Positions 43,041 to 55,039 of a stretch of 64,000 bases of DNA are shown piece by piece. Numbering within the stretch: position 1 is the stretch's first letter; every line of letters starts with the position of its first letter. The translations under genes and the position numbers were made by a program. This DNA is from Tenrec ecaudatus (lineage: Eukaryota; Chordata; Mammalia; Afrosoricida; Tenrecidae): NCBI RefSeq assembly GCF_050624435.1, contig NC_134546.1:80320890-80384889 (forward strand), in the 5' to 3' direction. Below the pieces are notes generated by a model. It ran no database searches and was not told the origin of the DNA. It saw nothing but the letters and a program-made list of their open reading frames with translations.

Positions 43041-44965
43041 GGATGGGGAAGAAAAGGAAAATAAGAGATATGTGGCGAAGATTTAGGGCGCAGGCCCACC
43101 CAAGGGGAGGGTACTGTTTTTGTCTCCACAGGGAAAGAGGGACCAGATTAATATCCAGTGTTCTGGGATGCAAATGCACCCGGATGGCATGGAGTGGGGA
43201 GCCAGGGGAGGGGCCTGAGGGCTCGGTCCCAATACCAGCTACATGGCCTACTGCCCACCTTCCCAGAAGAATGTACTTTACAGGACGGCACTAAAGCTAC
43301 CACTAGGGGAGAGGGACATGTCTGACCAGAGAACATGGGAGCAAATGAAAGGGGAGGAAGAGAGAGTAGAGCACAACCTGGCACACCAGGCCTGGAGGAC
43401 AATATCCCTGCTCTGAATAGCCAATGCACTGAGTGAACCAGATGGCTGGCCCCAGTATGAGACACAACGTCCCTCATGGATCCATGGACCTACGGGAAAC
43501 AACACTGGAGACTCAGTGTTGAGATTGGCCCGGACTGACCCCACGACACCGAGGCCAAATACTAAAAGCATGTGGCAGAGCAATGCGGGGAGCAGATCAG
43601 GGAGCTCTCAAGGGGGTGCAAAGGATAGGCTTGGGGTCAGAGCGTGGCACCCCATTGGACTTGATTGCAGGAAATGCCTACAGGTGAAAAATCAGACCTT
43701 GATCTATTTACAGGTTTTTCTTTGTTTTAAAATGCTTTTTCTTTTTTAAAAATTGATTTATTCTTTTATGAGTCATTGGTTTTCTTTTTTGTTGTCATCA
43801 TTGTCTTCTCTTTTTTCTATTTGTCTTGCTATGCCTTGTTTTGGGTGCATATTATTATCTCTGCAAATCTATCTAGATAAGATAGACTGGGTGAACAGCC
43901 TGGAGGAGGAAACAATGGGACCTATGGTTTCAGGGGGACATGGAGAGGGGTAGGTGGGGGTTAGAAGGTGGTGTTGACTAACCCAGGGACAAGGGAACAA
44001 CAAGTGATCCAAAATTATTGGAAAGGAGGGTGTGAGAGGCCTGGTAAGGGGGACATAACCAAGAGAAAATACTGAAACCCAAATGAATGTTGATCATGAT
44101 AGTGGGACAAGAGGAAAGTAAAAGGAAATATAGGAAAGAACTAGGAGACAGGGGCTATTCATAGAGGACTAAATACAGGCATGTACATGTGTAAATATAT
44201 TTGTATATGATGGGGAAATAGATCTATGTGCATATGTTTATAGGTTTAGTATTAAGGTAGCAGATGGACATTGGGCCTCCACTCAAGTACTTACTCAATG
44301 CAAGAGCAATTTGTTCTATTAAATTGACATTCCATGATGCTCACCTTCCAGACACAATCGCTGAAGACAAAGCGGATGCATATGCAAATGTGGTGAAGAA
44401 AGCTGATGGTGCCTGGCTATCAGAAGATATAGCATCTGAGGTCTTAAAGACTTGAAGGTTAACAAGCAGTCATCTAGATCAGAAGCATTAAAGCCCACAT
44501 GGAAGACGTACACCAGCCTGTATGACCATGAGGTGTAGTAGGAACCAGGTATCAGACATCAAAGAACAAAAAAACTCATATCAGTGGGTGCTCACCTTCC
44601 TGATATGATCATGAAGACAAATGTGTGCATAAGCAAATGTGATGAAGAAAGCTGATGGTGCCTAGCTATCAAAAGCTATAGCATCTGGGGTCTTAAAGGT
44701 TTGAAGATAAACAAGCAGCCATCTAGCTCAGAAGCACAAAGCCCACATGGAAGAAACACACCAGCCCGTGTGACCATGAGCTGTTGAAAGGATCAGGTGC
44801 AAGTCATCAATGAACGAAAAATCATATCATTTTAAATGAGGTTGAGTGCAGAGTTGGAGACCCAAAGCCCATCTGTAGGGAACTGGACATCCCTTACTGA
44901 ATGGTAGCGGGGAGGAGATGAGTCAGTCAGGTTGCAGGGTAGCAATGATGAAACATACAACTTTC
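43040..44965 (+). mobile_element. L1 3' UTR fragment, plus orientation
   Basis: Carries the L1 3' UTR order: GGTACTGTTTTTG block, AGGGACATGTCTGACC, the T-rich middle, TAGATCTATG with ATAGGTTTAG, and two copies of the about 190-bp repeat (CATCTGAGGTCTTAAAGACTTG at about 44,434, CATCTGGGGTCTTAAAGG at about 44,681). It breaks off near 44,965 before the 3' terminus. Confidence 0.8.
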
Positions 44966-45365
44966 CAAAAAGGAAAATACAAATATAGTCCACAAAATAA
45001 GTGATATGAAAGTGGCAGGCTTATCCCCAGTCGATAGTGGAAAATGTGTGTGTCCAAGGGCTGAGTGTGTGGGGTGATCTGGCAGTCCCACTGGGTTCCT
45101 GCTGTCCCCAGAGTCATTGTATGTTATTCACTGCACAGCATGGTGTCTATTAACAACTTGCCATCCTCTGCAGTCTGAAAATGAATGACTTTCTAAATTG
45201 CTAGTATTATGATGAAGGTAAAACAAATTTATTTTGTTTTAACTTGACATTTAATTCGAGAACTGTGACTATTTCTCAGAAAGTGAATTTTTGCATGAAT
45301 GCTAACTAAAAGTTAGTGCAAATTTGTATCACAAGTAGAGAATATTTAAGAATAAAAATACATTT
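44965..45365. other. Unassigned sequence between two L1 fragments
   Basis: About 400 bp of AT-rich DNA without gene or recognised repeat. Confidence 0.4.
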
Positions 45366-47125
45366 TATTCAAGGGAACAAGTCATCCAAATCGGTGGTGA
45401 GGAGGGTGTAGGAGGCTTGGTAGGGCTTGATCACGGGTAATGTAATTTCTATAGGAATTCCTGAAACCCAAATGAAGGCTGAGTATGATAGTGGGACAAG
45501 AGGAAAGCAGAAGGGAATAGAGGAACGAAATAGGAGGCAAAGGACATGTATAGAGGTCTAAATAAAGACATGCTCATATGGAAATATATTTGTATATGAC
45601 AATGGGGAAATAGATCTATATATATATATATATATATATATGTTTAGTATTAAGGTAGTAAATGGACATTGGGTCTCCACTCAAATACTCCCTCAATGCA
45701 AGAATACTTTGTTCTGTTAAACTGGCATTCCATGATGCTCACCTTCCCGAAACTGTTGCTGAAGACAGCGCAGGTGCATAAGCAAATGTGGAGAAAAAAA
45801 CTGACGGCTATCAAAAGATAAAGCTTTTAGGGTCTTAAAGACTTGAAGGTAAACAAGCGGCCGTCTAGTTCAGAAGCAAGAAAGCCCACGTGGAAGTAGC
45901 ACACAAGCTTGTGTGATCACGAGGTGCCGAAGAGATAAGTTGTTAGGCATCAAAGAACAAAAATAAAAAACCAAAACCATATTATTTTGTGCACACTTTC
46001 CTGATATGATCGCTGAAGGAAAATGGGTGTGTAAGCAAATGTGGTGAAGAAAACTGATGGTGCCAGGCTAACAAAAGATATAACATTTTGGGTCTTAAAA
46101 TCTTGAAGGTAAACAAGCAGTCATCTAGCTCAGAAGCTACAAAGCCCAAAATAAAGGAACACTGTGTGATCACGAGATGTTGAAGGGATCAGGTGTCAGA
46201 CATCAAAGAACAGAAAATCATACCAATGTGTGCTCACTTTCGTGATACTATCACTGAAGACAAATGGGTGCAGAAGCAAAATTGGTGAAGAAAGGTGATG
46301 GTGTCTGGCTAACAAAAGATATAGAGTTTGGGGTTTTAAAGGCTTGAAGGGAAACAAGCAGCCTTCTAGCTCAGAAACAACAAAGTCCACATGGAAGATG
46401 CACACCAGCTTGTGGGATGAGGAGGTGTCAAAGGGATTAGGTATCAGGCATCAAAGAACAAAAATTCAAATCATTGTGAATGAGGGGGAATGCAGATTGG
46501 GGCCCCAAGACCCATCTGTAGGCAACTGGACATTCCCTTACAGAAGAGTCCTGGAGAGGAGACAAGCCAGTCAGGGTACAGTGTAGCAATGATGAAACAT
46601 ACAACTTTCCACTAGTTCCTAAATGCTTCCTCCCCCACCTCTCCCCACTCCCTCACTATCATGATCCCAAGTCTAGCTTACAAATCTAGCTAGAACAGAG
46701 GATGTACACTAGTACGGATAGAAACTAGAAACACAGGAAATCCAGGACAGATGATTGCTTCAGAGTGCCAATACCGGGAGGGTAAAGGGAGGGTGGGGTG
46801 GGAAGGGGGAAACGATTACAAGGATCTACATATAACCTCCTCCCTGGGGATGGACAACCAAAAAGTGGGTGAAGGAAGATGTCAGACAGTGTAAGATATG
46901 ACAAAATAATAATAATTTATGAATTGTCAAGGGTTCATGAGGGAGGGAGGAACAGGGAGGGTGGGGAAAATGAGGAGCTGATACCAAGGGCTTCAGTACA
47001 AAGTAAATGTGTTGAGAATGTTCATGGTAACAAATGTACAAAGGTGCTCAACACAATGGATGGTTGTATGGATAGTGAGAAGAGTTGTATGAGCCTCTGA
47101 CAATATGATGAATATATATACATAT
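45365..47125 (+). mobile_element. L1 3' UTR with three internal repeat units
   Basis: Second plus-strand copy. It includes a TA run at 45,617-45,641 and ATATGTTTAG. Three successive copies of the internal repeat follow (TAGGGTCTTAAAG about 45,829, TGGGTCTTAAAATC about 46,089, TGGGGTTTTAAAGG about 46,329). It ends with AAGAGTTGTATGAGCCTCTGA near 47,099, the usual 3' terminus. Confidence 0.85.
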
Positions 47126-48220
47126 ATAAGTATGTATTATTGAATATCTGGAGACTAGAAGTTCAAATTCCTCTCTTTATTTTGAGCTGACTCTTAAAAG
47201 TCAGCATACTTCATGATGGCTCTAAGCATCCTCCTTACTCCCAGCTCCTCTCACACAACAAGCTATGAGGAAAAGCATTCACTCTCTCTCCCAATAGCTA
47301 AAGTCAAAGCAAAACACATTTTAAAAATGTTACATGACTGAGTCTTTTATAGTGCCCTTGATATTGCCTTGGCCGCTTCAGCCAAATATATTAAAGATCA
47401 AGTGACTGGAATTTTCTTTTAATTTCCAGGATCCTTCTGCATTTAAACTCTGAAAATATTCTTTATGAATCATTACAATTATTATTGTCCATTCCTGCAT
47501 TTCTTACCCCCTCCCTTCATTAAACTCTTTAATTTTTCACTGAAGCTCTAATTTGGTCTTTGGAAGGAGGAACCAAAAAGGAAATCATGTGTACATTTCT
47601 TGACCATTGATGTCAACCAATTACTTCTAAATTCCTTTAAAAAAAGACAGAAAGAAAACAAACAATAAATGACAATGAATTTACCATTCCTGGGGAAAAA
47701 AGTTATCTTTGATAAATAGTCTTCTGTGGCAAGATTATATTTGTTGTCAATATAACATAGTAGCTAAGGCGAATCTGACTACAGTATAAAGAACAATTAT
47801 GAACATTGGACAATCTGTTTGAGATTATTGCCCAACCTGCTTAATGGTGTGTCACAATTTAAATTCCACAGATTTTCCAAGGAACTTCCCCTTGGATATG
47901 AGATTTTGCCATAGATGTTGTAGTACCTCATTTATTGCCCATAATTCTTCCGCATTTTCCTTCCTGATAATCTGTATCCGTTAAGCGATTGTGTCCCTGA
48001 AAAATATTCCATTACACCAAATGAGTATCAGTTTTGACTAAATCTGGCCAGGCAAACATGTCCACAAAAAACATCCCCAAACTTAGGTCACAGGTCACAT
48101 GAAACGAAGGACTTTGTTCAAGGAACCAAAAGGCACCATAGATACATCACCAGGCTAAATAAGTAGACATGTGGAATCAAGAAGCACAAGTAGCCATAAC
48201 TTATTAAGAATTATAGCCCT
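47125..48220. other. No gene recognised
   Basis: AT-rich DNA. No coding family was recognised. Confidence 0.4.
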
Positions 48221-48480
48221 GTCCTAATCCAGGTTCATGCTAATCCCTGTGAAATATTTCATATCCATATCCTATACATTTACTTATTGGTATACTTGTC
48301 TAAAACTGTAAACATGGCTAATCATTATTTTTCTGGTGCTTACCTTGGGGAATCTTCTGGCTCAGTCTTTGCTTGATCAAAGGTAAGCAGACCCCTTTCA
48401 CTTTCATGCAGCCCCTGTCTTTTTCCAAGCAAGAGCCCTTTTGGTAACATGTTATATCTTTCCTTGTGCTGAGTGTGTTT
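48220..48480. repeat. Dispersed repeat, family not identified (copy 1)
   Basis: Shares ordered words with 57,440-57,705: ATTTACTTATTGGTATACTTG versus ATTTACTTGTTGGTTTACTTG, GGAATCTTCTGGCTCAGTC in both, GCAGCCCCTGTCTTTTT versus GCAGCTCCTGTCTTTTT, then CAGCAAGAG-like and AACATGT words. No coding capacity is visible. Confidence 0.65.
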
Positions 48481-48489
48481 GTTTGTTTT

Positions 48490-50560
48490 TACATCACTTT
48501 ATTAGGGGCTCATACAACTCTTTTTTCCATATTTTAAAAAATCATTTTTAGCGGCTCATACAACTTTTATCACAATCCATACATATATCAATTGTGTAAA
48601 TCACACTTGTACATTCATTGCCCTCAAAATTCTCAAAACGTTTTCTCTCCACTTAAACCCCTGGTATCAGCTCATTTTCCCCTCCCTCATTGCTCCCCGC
48701 TCCCTCATAAACCTTTGATAATTTATAAATTATTATTTTGTTATATCTTACACTGTCCAACATCTCCCTTGACCCACTTTTGGGTTGCCATCCCCCAGGG
48801 TGGAGGTTATATGTAGATCCTTGTAATCAGATCCCCCTTTCCACCCCACCCTCCCGGTATCGCCACTCTCACCACTGCTCCTAAAGGGATCATCTGTCTT
48901 GGATTCCCTGTGTTTCAGTTCCTATCTGTACCAGTGTACATCCTCTGGTCTAGCCAGATTTGTAAAGTAGAATTGGGATCATGGTAGTGGTGGGGGGAAG
49001 AAGCATTTAGGAACTAGAGGAAAGTTGTATGTTTCATTTTTGCTACACTGCACCCTGAATGGCTTGTCTCCACCCCACAACCCTTCTGTAAGGGGATGTC
49101 CAATTACCAGAAATGGGCTTTGGATCTCCCCTCTGCACACCCCCTCAATCACAATGATATGCTTTTTTGTTCTTATGATGCCTGATAACTGATCCCTTCG
49201 ACAACTCATGATTGCACAGGCTACTGTACTTCTTCCATGTGGGTCTTGTTGCTTCTGAACTAGATGTCCGTTTGTGTACCTTTAAGCCTTTAGACCCCAG
49301 ACTCTATATCTTTTGATAATCAGGCACCATCAGCTTTCTTTGCCACATTTCCTTATGTACCCATTTGCATTCAGTGATCCTATCAGGTAGGTTGGCACAC
49401 ATTGATATGATTTTTTTCTTTGAAGCCTGCTGACACCTCGTGATTGCACAGGCTAGTGTTCTTCTTCCACATGGGCTTTGTTGCTTCTGAGCTAGATGGC
49501 TGTTTGTTTACTTTGAAGACTTTAAGACTGGAAACGCTATATCTTTTGAAAGCTGGGTACCATCAGCTTTCTTCACCACATTTGCTTATTCATCCACTTT
49601 GTCTTCAGTGATTGTGTTGGGAAGGTGAGCATCATAGAAAGCCACTTTAAAAGAACAAAGTATTCTTCCATTGAGGAAGTACTTGAGTGGAGACCCAATG
49701 TCCTTCTGCTGTCTTAATACTAAACCTATAGTATATGCACAGAGATCCATTTCCCCATCCTCATTTATAAATATATTTACATATGCACATGCCTTTATTT
49801 AGACCTCTATAAATGCTTTTTGCCTTCTAGCTCGTTCCTGTATTTCCTTTGACTTTCTTCTTGTCCCAGTGTCATGCTCATTCTTCATTTGGGTTTCAGT
49901 AATAACTCTTGGTTACATTATCCTTGATTGTCACCACCACCCCTTCCTCCTGGCCCCCTACACCCTCCTCACCACCGATTTGGATCACTTGTTTATCCTT
50001 TGTCTCTGAATTTGTTAACACCCCTACCTTTCACCCCACCTCCTCCTCTCCCATGTTCCCCAGATCTGCCGGTCCCATTGTTTTCTCCTCCAGATGGTTC
50101 ATCCAGCCTATTTTGTTTAGACAGACCTGCAAAGATAATAACATGAACAAAAATAAGACAGAGCAAAGCCAAGCAACAAAAGAAAACAAAACAACAACAC
50201 CAACAACAACAACAAGCCAATCACAAAAAATACAAAACACAACTATAAGAAAGAAAAGCTTGTAGTTAGTTCAAGGACTGTTTGTTGGCCTTTAGGAGTG
50301 TTTTCTGGTTGAGTCTGATGGGGTGCCAAGCCCTGGCCCTGAAGTCTATTTTTGGTATTCCCGGTGGACTTTGTTGCTCTGTTATCCAGTGTTTTGCCTT
50401 GGTGTGGTGGGATCAGATCAGGTGGAATTTCCACACTGTGTCTCCAGTGTTGTCCCCTGTAGGGCTCTGGGTCAATGAGGGATGTCATGTATCATAGGGG
50501 GCACAGCCATAAGGTTTTCTGTGTGGATTAGCTGCTCTGAGGGGGAATTGGCATCCTTCT
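48490..50560 (-). mobile_element. Long L1 3' UTR copy
   Basis: Near-complete 3' UTR in minus orientation. The 3' terminus at 48,495 is again doubled (TTTATTAGGGGCTCATACAAC and, 46 bp on, TTTTTAGCGGCTCATACAAC). It then has two internal repeat units and the A-rich AACAAAACAACAACACC tract at about 50,186. It ends near 50,560 in the proximal 3' UTR, where the duplicated IGHV flank begins. Confidence 0.85.
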
Positions 50561-50568
50561 TAAGGGGC

Positions 50569-50725
50569 ATTTTGAACCTGTTTCTGAGGTGTGGTCTTGC
50601 AAGCATGCCCTCAGGGGCAATCATTGACCCAGGAAAAATGGCTGACCACCTTCTAGGAAATAGCTTCTTTTTCTCTCTCCCTGTCTCTGTCTCTCTCTGT
50701 CTCTCTCTGTCTCTCTGTCTCTCTG

Positions 50726-50811
<86 letters not shown>

Positions 50812-51341
50812 TGATCGCTACCACCCATCCCCAACTGCAGTAGTTGAGTACCTGTGACCACAACTTCCTGTTTTGGTGTCATTTGCTTATATACTTAAGC
50901 ATCTATATTTTATGGATGAGAGGGATTATATTCTAGTAAAATCCTTATGGTTCCCCATTTTCCTGTTAGTCTCTATGAGGTTTCACCAGTAAACTTGTAT
51001 AACAGGAAATCATATATATTTCCAAATATTATCATTGCCCACTACTTTCCTCAGGACAGTATACCTGAACCCTCAGTTATCTTTCTAATAGATGTATACA
51101 CATGAGAGTACATTACTCTGCTAATGAGAATCAAACTAGGCCAACCCTCAAACTCTACAAGAGATGTTAGAGCCATGGGATGCCCAGGTCTCTTCATTCA
51201 CCAAACAGCTATGATTATACTCAAATAACAGTGGAGTTTGCTGGCCTGAGATTCCCTTCTTTCAATTTTAGTAATGAAAACAATATGATAAACAATGGAT
51301 ATGACGCTGGGTTCCTGGGCAGGCTGTCTTTATGTTTGCAG
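50569..51341 (+). repeat. Duplicated IGHV-flank block, copy 1
   Basis: Ordered similarity with 63,262-63,930: GTGAACCT/TTGAACCT, CTGAGGTGTGG, CCTCAGGGGCAAT, CCCAGGA, ATTTCCTGTTTTGG-type words, GACCTGAGATTCCCTT, and CTGGGTTCCTGGGCAGGCTGTCTTTATG versus TTTTCCTGATCAGGATGTCTTTGTG. Both lead into an IGHV3-like V exon. The CT array in copy 1 has no counterpart. Confidence 0.75.
50671..50808. repeat. (CT)n microsatellite with (CTGT) interruptions
   Basis: About 135 bp of pyrimidine repeat, first CTGTCT-interrupted and then pure CT from about 50,750. It sits within the upstream flank of an IGHV3-like pseudogene. Confidence 0.97.
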
Positions 51342-51650
51342 ATGTCCATGGCAAGTGCAGCTGGTAGAATCTGGGGGAGACATGAGGCAGACATGGGCCT
51401 CTCATATTCTGTTGACCAGTCTCTGCAGTCACCGCCAGTATTTAATATATGAATTGCATCGGCCAGTGCCAGGGAAGGGCTTGCATTGCTTCTCAGTTTC
51501 TGGTACTAATGTTGGTACTAAGTCCTACATACACTTGATGCATGGCTGAACTACAGTCCCCAGAGACAATGACAAGAACATTCCCAATATTCAAATGGTC
51601 AGGCTCAAAATTAAGGATACAGTCTTGGATCAAAGTCACAAAGACACAGT
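51342..51650 (+). pseudogene. IGHV3-like V pseudogene
   Basis: TTTGCAG acceptor, L-part2 ATGTCCATGG (one base short), then a framework 1 reading [12 protein letters not shown] from 51,355. Deletions and shifts follow, with VPGKGLH (framework 2) and PRDNDKNIPNIQMVRLKIKDT, corresponding to SRDN-KNTLYLQMNSLKAEDT of framework 3. The first conserved cysteine region and the framework 2 tryptophan are lost. A CACAGTA heptamer-like word at 51,645 lies near the expected place but with a poor nonamer. Confidence 0.85.
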
Positions 51651-54440
51651 AAAGGGCATCATTAAGTATCTGTATGCAAACTTCCCTACATGGAAAGACT
51701 GGAATTCAGTAAGTGCTCAGGACCCTCAGCTCCAGGGCTCATTTCCAGCAGACTAAGCAGAGAGGAGTTAAAAATTGACTTTCTGTCAGTGCCTGGGGCT
51801 TCCTCTCTATCTTACCATTTCCCTTGAGGACTTCTCTGGAAGTGTGGGCTTATATCAAACATTGAATTTTAAATATTTCATTGTAACATGAGGAAATGTC
51901 CGTTAGTTTCCCAAGAGCAGAAAGCCACCCATGATGGCATGTCATGCAGAGGGAACAACGTAAAGCTGAAATACCTGTCAGCACTGAGGCAAAAATGTCC
52001 CCAGTAACTGATATTGGGAGGAGAGGATACAGGATAGTTAAGATTTCTCTAAAATTTATTGAGTCTAGGATAGACCAGCCAAAGCATATTGGTGTCCTCA
52101 AGCCACAATTTGTCATCACAGTTGTCATGTGGGTCTAAAAACTAACCTGCCTAAGTCCTGCTGCCATCCTCAGCCACTGACTGAGAGTCAGGACAGAAGA
52201 GGGGATGGGTTTCAGAGGACACATTTGGGGCTCCTGGAGTAGTGTGCTCCTGAGTTTGAAGCAAGGATAGATGCTTTATCTTGAGTAAAACTTCTGTATG
52301 GTTTCCTTTGATGTGTTGATTGTAGAACCCTCCAAAGTATTTATAATATGTCAGGTTTTATATAGTATATGAATTTAAATAATTTTTTTCCTAATTTTAA
52401 TTTAAGTAGAAATGAAAATCAATAAAGTTAAATGCAGCTTTCACTTTATCTAATGATTTTCAGGAGACACTCAGGCACCATGTTGCAAGGAAGTGCTGTC
52501 CAAAGGAGAGATTCAGGTTCTAGAACAAGGTCCTGGCCCTTAGTTCTGTATGCATTCCTAGTTTAAGCCAGGAAAGCTAGTCAGATTTAAGACAAAGCCA
52601 TCTTGGAAGAAGAGACTTCATCCATCTGGTGAGATTTTCAGTCGGGCACTAGATAGGATCTGGAATGGGACCCTCTACTCAATGCCATCTTTTAGTCATA
52701 GAGTCAGAGATTTAAAAAGAAAGCAAACAGTAAAAAAACTAGATATAATTTTAACCTACAATGTTTATTTTTGTTTACCAATTAACAGAGCACAAATTCA
52801 GCAAACCGAATTGGGTTTTCCCTGGAGTCATATGTTCTATCATTTCCACATTTCAGAATATTGAGGTACTTAGTTCACCTTGAGTAAATGACTGACAAAT
52901 CTTATCCCATGGTTGGGACACTGGAAAACAATTTCAGTTCATCTGAGTTTAGAGTCCAAAATGTTGGTCCTTCACAGTTCAGCGAGTACTCATGAGCTCA
53001 TTCAGGATAAGTTTAGCAGACCTGATGGGAAGTTATGTGCAGAGGGATAATGTCAACAGATGGCACAGAATAAGTCCCAGACCAACCACGGTCATGATAT
53101 GACCATGGCGGTCACATTCAGACAGCTAGTTGACTTGGACTCGTGTGCAGCTATGTCACAGTGTGGAACTTAAACTGCTCAGCTAACAAGCAGCAACAGA
53201 GTCTAAGAGTTTGAAGTTTGCTGAAATGGCAACGATTAGGTGATACCATATCAGTCTGCATTGGAGTACGAAACTAACTCAATGATCTCTAAGTGATCAA
53301 TGTCAGTGTCCTGTGCTTGTATCCTTGGATTTTGGTGAAATCTATGATTCTTTGTTGCAAAGTAGTGACTGAGTCCCCTCTGCAAATTTTGGGCCGCAAC
53401 CTTATTCTTGAATTTTCATGCTGCTTAAATATATATATCTATGTATAAATTAAAAATATTATAACTGATCAGAAAAATGAGTATGGCCAACCCTAATCTA
53501 GGGGGAAATAAATATTTCTTTGAGGGAGAGAAATGAGGAAGGACTCTGAATGGGAATCGGGTGTTTTAACTGCATGTTTACAGAGAGTGCTACTGCTTCC
53601 CAAGTCAATTTTATAACAGTTTATAAAATGAGTGAATCTTTGAATCTAGGGAATCAATTCAAGGTTTAGATCCCGGAGCATTTATCAGAAGTCTGTGCCC
53701 AGGGTACAAGTGAAGAGGCTGAATTGGGTTGGAAATGCTCACATTTTAGATGCACCAGAGTCCCCTGAGAAAGGGGCATTGAAAACAGTGTCTATGGGGG
53801 TCCACTAAATTTTGAGGACTGGTTGCCTAGATGGATCTTATTTTAACCCAGAGTTAAAATGAAGTCCAGTCTTTGAAGTCACAGAGTTGAAAGTTTTCTT
53901 TCATAGAGCCCAAATTCTCAAGTTGGAAACCTTCTCGCTGACTCTATGGACCCTTGAATCTCATTGTTTATATCAAGATTGACCTCAGCTATCAGGAGCT
54001 GGGATGTGGTGTCTGTGTTATTTGTAGGAGTGCTGGAGTTGGTGATGACAGTGGCCCAAAGAAAACCCCCGAAGACGATGGGTTGGTTGATAAGAAACTG
54101 CCAGGGTGTAAAGAAGAAGAGGCGTTTGCAGAGTGTGGGGTGATGAAGATACTCTGGTGTCCACCTGATGCTTTTAACACACTATATCTTGTCTACTCTC
54201 TGGGGCACAGGACCTATAGGAGCCCAAGGCAGGGCAGGGGCTATGAGGGGCTGGAAGGATAAACAGTGAGCTCAGAAATCCTGGGCTTTCCTTTGACTTT
54301 CCCACATACCTCTTAGGCCAAATGATCTGTCATTATAACTAACATGCATAAGATTCAAACAAAGAGTTACCTTCAATTGGATCTAAGGAAAAGAGGAGTC
54401 TGTTCACTCTCATTCTCTTTTTATAAGGACAGGGCTCCCA
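51650..54440. other. No gene recognised
   Basis: No IGHV relic, coding family or clear mobile element was recognised in about 2.8 kb. The frame at 53,954-54,262 (102 codons) has no recognisable domain. Confidence 0.4.
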
Positions 54441-54443
54441 GAC

Positions 54444-54451
54444 ATGCAAAC
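54444..54451 (+). promoter_or_regulatory. IGHV promoter octamer, one mismatch
   Basis: ATGCAAAC, seven of eight bases of the Oct-binding octamer, 108 bases upstream of the leader ATG at 54,559. The distance is typical for IGHV promoters. Confidence 0.55.
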
Positions 54452-54558
54452 CAATCACCAGGCACTAGGTTAAAATGCCACCCTTGAGCACTGAAGACTA
54501 TCAGTTTTCTTCTGACAGGGCTCTGGGTCCCTTGGGAAAGCACAGCTGTGGTCTAAAG

Positions 54559-55000
54559 ATGCTATTGCTATGTGTTCTCCTGTGCCTGGTGACAGTTCCC
54601 TATGGTGAGGATCTGAGACATCAATGGGGAATCTATGGGGATGATTGTGACTGCGAATGACTGAAAGAGAACAATTATCTTCATTTACAGGCATCCTGTC
54701 CCAGGTGCAGCTTCAGGAGTCAGGCCCAGGACTGCTGAAGCCCTCCCACAAGCTGTCGCTCACCTGCACTGTCTCTGGTTTCTCCATCACAAGCAGTGGT
54801 TACTACTGGAGCTGGATCAGCTGGACCTCAGGGAAGGGGCTGCAGTGGATGGGAGAGATATATTACCCTGGTGGTACAAATTAAAACCCGTCCTTCCAAA
54901 GCCGACTCTCCATCACCAGAGACACATCGAAGAATCAGTTCTCCCTGCAGCTGAGCTCCGTGACTACTGAGGACAGGCCCTTGTATTACTGTGCAAAGAG
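54559..55000 (+). pseudogene. IGHV4-like (clan II) V segment with a single stop
   Basis: Leader exon 54,559-54,604 (46 bases, MLLLCVLLCLVTVPY) with donor ATG|GTGAGG. The intron has an acceptor CATTTACAG, then L-part2 at 54,691-54,701 and V region 54,702-55,000. It reads [19 protein letters not shown], then [29 protein letters not shown], stop, [38 protein letters not shown]. Both conserved cysteines and the framework 2 tryptophan are present, though the RQPP stretch is replaced by SWTS. The only break is TAA at 54,882-54,884, at a position normally Tyr or Asn. Promoter octamer, splice sites and recombination signal look usable, so it may rearrange but not encode a chain. It could be a polymorphic null allele. 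Confidence 0.93.
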
Positions 55001-55039
55001 CACAATGAGGGGAAGTCAGTGTGAGCCCAGACACAAACC
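55001..55039 (+). promoter_or_regulatory. V recombination signal sequence, 23-bp spacer
   Basis: Heptamer CACAATG (one mismatch from CACAGTG), a spacer of exactly 23 bases, and nonamer ACACAAACC (one to two mismatches from ACAAAAACC). Confidence 0.92.

Noticed and set aside
50472..50882. Arg-Glu repeat protein on the minus strand
   Set aside because: It is a translation of the CT microsatellite.
53690..53760. CTGTGCCCAGGGTACAAG as a possible IGHV exon start
   Set aside because: No splice acceptor and no framework sequence follows.
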